A stretch of DNA of 64,000 nucleotides from the NCBI GenBank assembly GCA_023634235.1, contig JAMKCF010000016.1, positions 4,335,001-4,399,000 of the forward strand, written 5' to 3'. The stretch comes from Pisaster brevispinus. Its lineage: Eukaryota; Echinodermata; Asteroidea; Forcipulatida; Asteriidae. Shown here one piece after another: positions 59,385-64,000 of this stretch; position 1 is the stretch's first letter, and each line of letters starts with the position of its first letter. The notes beneath the pieces were generated by a model. That model did not search any database. It was not told the DNA's origin and worked only from the letters and a program-made list of their open reading frames with translations. The translations under genes were made by a program, and so were the position numbers.

Positions 59385-61595
59385 TTTGACCTATAATGGG
59401 TTATTTTGAAACAGATGCTGGGTAAGTTTGACATATTATTGTTGATGGTATTTGAAACAGATTCTGGGTAAGTTTGACCCATTATGGGTTATTTCGAAAC
59501 AGATTCTGGGTAAGTTTGACCCATTATGGGTTATTTTAAACAGATTCTGGGTAAGTTTGACCCATTATAGGTTATTTTGAAACAGATTCTTGGTAAGTTT
59601 GACGAATTAGGGATTATTTTTAAATAGATTTTGGGTAAGTTTGACCCATAGTGGGTTATTTTGAAACAAATTCTGGGAAAGTTTGACCCATTGTGGGTTT
59701 TTTGAAATATATTATGCGTCAGTTTGACCTTTTATGGGTTATTTTAAACAGATGCTGGGTTTAGTTTGACCCATTATGGGTTATTTTGAAACAGATTATG
59801 GGTAAGTTTGACCCATTATGGGTTATTTTGAAACAGATTCTTGGTAAATTTGACCCATTATGGGGTTTTTTGAAAAAGATTATGGGTGTTTGACCCATCA
59901 TGGGTTATTTTGAAACAGATTTTTGATAAATTTGTTTACCCACTATGGGTTATTTTGAACAGATTCTGTGCAAGTTTGACCCATTATGGGTTTAAAACAG
60001 ATTTTGGGTAAGTTTGACCCATTTTGGGTTATTTTGAAACAGATTCTGGGAAAGTTTGACCCATTGTGGGTTATTTTGAAATATATTATGCGTCAGTTTG
60101 ACCTATTATGGGTTATTTTGTAACAGATGCTGGGTAAGTTTGACCCAATATGGGTTATATTGAAACAGATTATGGGTAAGTTTGACCCATTGTGGGTTAT
60201 TTTGAAACACATTCTGGGTAAGTTTGACCCATTATGGGTTATTTTGAAACAGATTATGGGTAAGTTTGACCCGTTATGGGTTATTTTGAAACAGATTATT
60301 TGTAAGTTTGACCCATTGTGGGTTATTTTGAAACAAATTTTGGGTAAGTTTGACCCATTGTGGGTTATTTTGAAACAGATTCTGGGAAAGTTTGACCTAT
60401 TATGGGTTATTTTGAAACGGATTCTGTGTAAGTTTTACCCATTGTGGGTTATTTTGAAACAGATTATGGGTAAGTTTAAACCATTATGGGTTATTTTGAA
60501 ACAGATTATGGGTAAATTTGACCCACTATGGGTTATTTTGAAACAGATTATGGGTAAATTTGACCCATTATGGGTTATTTTAAAACATATTATGGGTAAT
60601 TTTAACCCATCAGTGTTATTTTGAAACAGATTCTGGGTAAGTTTGACCCATTATGGGTTATTTTAAACAGATTCTGGGTAAGTTTGACCCATTATGGGTT
60701 ATTTTAAACAGATTCTGGGTAAGTTTGACCCATTATAGGTTATTTTGAAACAGATTCTGGGTAAATTTGACCTATTATGGGTTATTTTGAAACAGATTCT
60801 GTGTAAGTTTTACCCATCAGGGTTATTTTGAAACAGATTCTGGGTAAAAAGTTTAAACCATTATGGGTTATTTCGAAACAGATTATGGGTAAATTTGACC
60901 CACTATGGATTATTTTGAAACAGATTCTGGGTAAATTTGACCCATTATGTGTTATTTTGAAACAGATTCTGGGTAAATTTGACCCATTATGGGTTATTTT
61001 TAAACAGATTATGGGTAAGTTGTACCCATCAGGGTTATTGTGAAACAGGTTCTGGGTAAGTTTGACCCATTGTGGGTTAATTTGAAACAGATTCTGGGTA
61101 AATTTGACCCATTATGGGTTATTTTGAAACAGATTCTGGGTAAATTTGACCCATTATGGGTTATTTTGAAACAGATTCTGGGTAAATTTGACCCATTATG
61201 GGTTATTTTGAAACAAATTCTGGGTACGTTTTACCCATTGTGGGTTTTTTGAAACAGATTCTGGGAAAGTTTGACCTATTATGGGTTATTTTGAAACAGA
61301 TTTTGTGTAAGTTTTTACCCATCAGGGTTATTGTGAAACAGATTCTGGGTAAATTTGACCCATTATGGGTTATTTTGAAACAGATTCTGGGTAAATTTGA
61401 CCCATTATGGGTTATTTTGAAACAAATTCTGGGTACGTTTTACCCATTGTGGGGTTTTTGAAACAGATTCTGGGAAAGTTTGACCTATTATGGGTTATTT
61501 TGAAACAGATTTTGTGTAAGTTTTACCCATCAGGGTTATTTTGAAACAGATTCTGGGTAAGTTTGACCCATTATGGGTTTTTGAAACAGATTCGG
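59385..61595. repeat. 42-bp minisatellite, roughly 50 units
   Basis: The consensus contains GGGTAAGTTTGACCCATTA then TGGGTTATTTTGAAACAGAT. Each unit holds a short palindrome, ACCCATTATGGGT. Many units are exactly 42 bases, so open frames repeat a 14-residue motif (GKFDPLWVILKQ plus two residues), for example 60127-60624. Irregular unit lengths break the frames, so no gene is supported. Confidence 0.93.
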
Positions 61596-61881
61596 GGTCA
61601 GACTGACCAATATCTAAATTTGATTTGTAAAACTGTTCGACAAGTCAACAAAATGCCGTACTTGTGTCGCTAAGAGAAAACATTTTGAAAGCTTTTACCG
61701 TTCCTGTACGGTGTTCCACACCTTTAACCTTGCAATGAGGCACGTTATCACAGAGCTGTGGCACATATAAAGAAAAACATAACCATTACAAAATGGTAGA
61801 TCCCAACCCCGTGATACTCCATGATATCCTACAGTGTACCATTACACACGTTTTAGAAGGGGTGTCAATCAACATTAATAA

Positions 61882-62046
61882 GGGAATAAAAGAGTGGCGA
61901 CGAGTTCTTAAACGGCCGTTTAAAACCGGCAGGGTCGTGGCCGTGCGATAAAGTCCCGAGCCGAAGGCGAGGGCCTTTATCGCACGGCCACGCCCCTGCC
62001 GGTTTTAAACGGCCATTTAAGAACGAGTCACTACTCTTTTATTCCC
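61882..62046. mobile_element. hAT-like hairpin MITE
   Basis: A 165-bp element made almost entirely of one inverted repeat. The outer ends are GGGAATAAAAGAGT and its complement, with about 75-base arms including TTTAAAACCGGCAGGG and CGTGGCCGTGCGATAAAG. The flanking octamers ATTAATAA (61874-61881) and ATTCATAA (62047-62054) match at seven of eight positions, consistent with an 8-bp target duplication as made by hAT transposases. No coding capacity. Confidence 0.75.
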
Positions 62047-62054
62047 ATTCATAA

Positions 62055-64000
62055 ATGCCCTTTTGTTAAATATCGAAAAATCTGTCACAATCTGTGACAA
62101 TCTGCTTCGCAGCCGAATTTTCGAAGTTTGTACATTTTCAAAAAATGTTTCAAACATTCTGTTTGGTGCGCGTTGGGTTGTGTGTGCGCGCGTGTAAAAA
62201 TAGACTACGCGCTGGTACTAAAAGCTATGTTCTGTTCCGCGTAATTAAATTGGCGTACATGAGCTTGCGCGCCCAACACGCGAAGCCAGCCGGTTTTAAC
62301 TGCTCTAGCTATGTCTTTATCAGCCGATTAAACACCCCCACGTGACATGCTCTCCACCAATAGGAATAGCGAAACTGTCCGGGGTATTTATGATCGATAT
62401 TTAAAGTCCAAACAATTAATTATTTTATATATTAAATAACATTTACGCCATAATCATTTTTAGTTTAGTCTCAAGCTCACAATTCAGTTTATATTTATAT
62501 AATGTAACTCCCCACGCCCAGACAAACTATACTGTTTAAACTCAGAACTGGATTTATTTTGTTCATAAAACAACTGAAATTACTTTCTTAAAAATACAAA
62601 TAACAAAACAAGAAAAAAATAAAAAAACGCACAATTGGGACATATTATGTTAGGATTTAACAACACTTTTAAGGTATCACAATTACACTGATCTCAAGCC
62701 TGACATTTTACTTTTCCCTCACTGTTAATGTCATTTCAGTATTTCTTGGGAGATGATTATTTCATCCACACCAATCTGTTTAGTTTCCTAATTAATCAAA
62801 ATGGTAAGCCTATAAACCGTATTGAATATGACGTCACCATTCAAATATCTGCCCTGCAACATGGCGTCTAGCGTGTGCGTGATGGTGTGCGTGCTTTATT
62901 GATGTACGCGTTTAGACGCGCATACGGTTTGCCCTACAAGATGGCGACTTTCATAGCAACAAAGGGGTTATTCAATACGGTCTATAGGACAAAAGAAGAT
63001 ATTGTGCCGCGGACCCAATGCATACAAATAGCCTACAAAATCAACATATTAAATAGATCCTGCTAAAGTTCAGGCGTGTGCGATAATGCGTGTCTCTCTT
63101 CTCCCTCCCCCCTTTTTAAAGTTGTTTAACGAAAGGGATCAAGATAGTTTGGCATGTCAAGTACCTTATCGGTTCTTTTGTGTGAACATAACAATGGGAA
63201 TGTTGCTAAAAAACACTTAAAGTTAAAACACTTGGATAACAAAGGGAAGCCATGACGTAAACAAGCATTTGCATCTAAAGTCAGCAACTTGCTGGAGACT
63301 GAAGACAGTAGAAATCAAGGGTCTCAAAGATTTAAGATTGTTATCAAGACACAGATTCTTCAAAAATGAAGTGTGTTTAGCAAATATATCGATATTAATT
63401 GCGGAGACAAAAAACGAAGAAGAAGAAGACTAACAAATCTCCACTTGATTGTGTTGACTTACGCTTGGCACCTTGTCTTTGACACAATGAAACATTTGTA
63501 TTTGTATTTGTTTATTTTTTTTCTACTTTGAATAGTTCTTTAAAACAACAGTAGCAGGACCAGATAAACCTCATCCATAAGGTTGCGTGAATGTGTGTAT
63601 CTAAGAGCGTTGATCTTGGTATGTAGACACAAACAATGTGAGAAGAACAAAAAGAAGCCCGTAATTTATCGGGACGACGAACTTGTACCTGCTGTGAACA
63701 TTCCCTGACCCAACATTTTTATAAACTCATTTTATTTCAAATACACATTGATATCAATACTTCATGAAAATTTCTAAACACAAATAATTAAATAATAACA
63801 TGATAACAATAATAAATCAAATTTTACAACACAGGGGGAAAAAGTGTTGAAACAAATCAAAGTGATCGATTTGGGGGTCTTTGTGAATGTGGAGGGGGCT
63901 ATTGGTGGAAGCAAATTGCCCCATTTAACCGTAAATGGTCTTTAACCCTAGATTACGTTTGTTACAGATTTACCGAGCAAAGAAAACCACACTCCTTGAG
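62055..64000. other. Right end of window, no gene recognised
   Basis: 62150-62300 is locally CpG-rich. An inverted repeat pair (62809-62827 and 62970-62988) bounds 180 bp. AAGATGGCGAC at 62938-62948 resembles a YY1-type promoter word, but no gene follows that I can support. The rest is AT-rich. Frames at 62094-62345 and 62875-63066 have no recognisable features. Confidence 0.45.
62809..62988. repeat. 180-bp segment with 19-bp terminal inverted repeats
   Basis: CCTATAAACCGTATTGAAT at the left and its reverse complement with one mismatch at the right. Possibly a MITE; no clear target-site duplication. Confidence 0.45.

Noticed and set aside
60127..61461. Repeat protein-like frames in the minisatellite
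   Set aside because: Frames are broken at irregular units, have no promoter or splice context, and follow directly from a 42-base unit. Kept only as a finding to test.
59385..61595. CRISPR array
   Set aside because: Units are head-to-tail without spacers, in a eukaryotic context.
62875..63066. 63-codon frame with a YY1-like word inside
   Set aside because: No family resemblance, no splice or promoter evidence tied to the frame, and it overlaps an inverted-repeat element.

Overview
Eukaryotic, repeat-rich, AT-rich genomic DNA, most likely from an echinoderm and perhaps a sea star. The grounds are small genes with canonical spliceosomal introns, a Ngaro-type (DIRS order) retroelement carrying an SGNH hydrolase, a tRNA-derived SINE with a conserved central domain, foldback, Harbinger-like and hAT-like elements, and long microsatellites. 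No bacterial or organellar gene is visible. The species call is inference; the coding families are read directly from the sequence.

The only host genes I can support are six tandem paralogues, all on the minus strand and numbered here from left to right. Each has the same three-exon plan: a TATA box and a short 5'UTR exon, a coding exon 2 (signal peptide, acidic propiece, Lys-Arg site, Gly/Arg/Lys-rich segment ending near Met-Gly-Pro-Leu), and a coding exon 3 holding the cysteines. Coding parts lie at 747-924 (copy 1, exon 3 off the left edge), 14770-15789 (copy 2), 28076-30729 (copy 3), 37699-38719 (copy 4), 45466-46497 (copy 5) and 54429-55435 (copy 6). The predicted products are secreted cationic peptides with four cysteines, which looks like an antimicrobial or effector peptide family. 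Copies 1, 2 and 4 form subfamily I; copies 5 and 6 form subfamily II. Copy 3 mixes both: its promoter and 5'UTR are of subfamily I, its body and 3' flank are of subfamily II, and its mature peptide has only two cysteines and a second Lys-Arg site.

The spaces between the genes are segmental duplications. Roughly 2.4-7.4 kb matches 32.2-36.6 kb; 12.9-17.6 kb matches 36.65-40.4 kb; 25.3-28.1 kb matches 41.4-45.5 and 51.9-54.4 kb; 45.4-49.4 kb matches 54.4-58.1 kb. Paired copies therefore serve as filled and empty sites. They show a 5.5-kb Ngaro element inserted at about 7.4-12.9 kb, a 5.9-kb foldback element at 19.4-25.3 kb, a small MITE at 5.7 kb, a perfect palindrome at 5.05 kb and a telomere-repeat patch at 46.18 kb. 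The right end (59.4-61.6 kb) is a long 42-bp minisatellite, followed by a hAT-like MITE and about 2 kb in which I recognise no gene.
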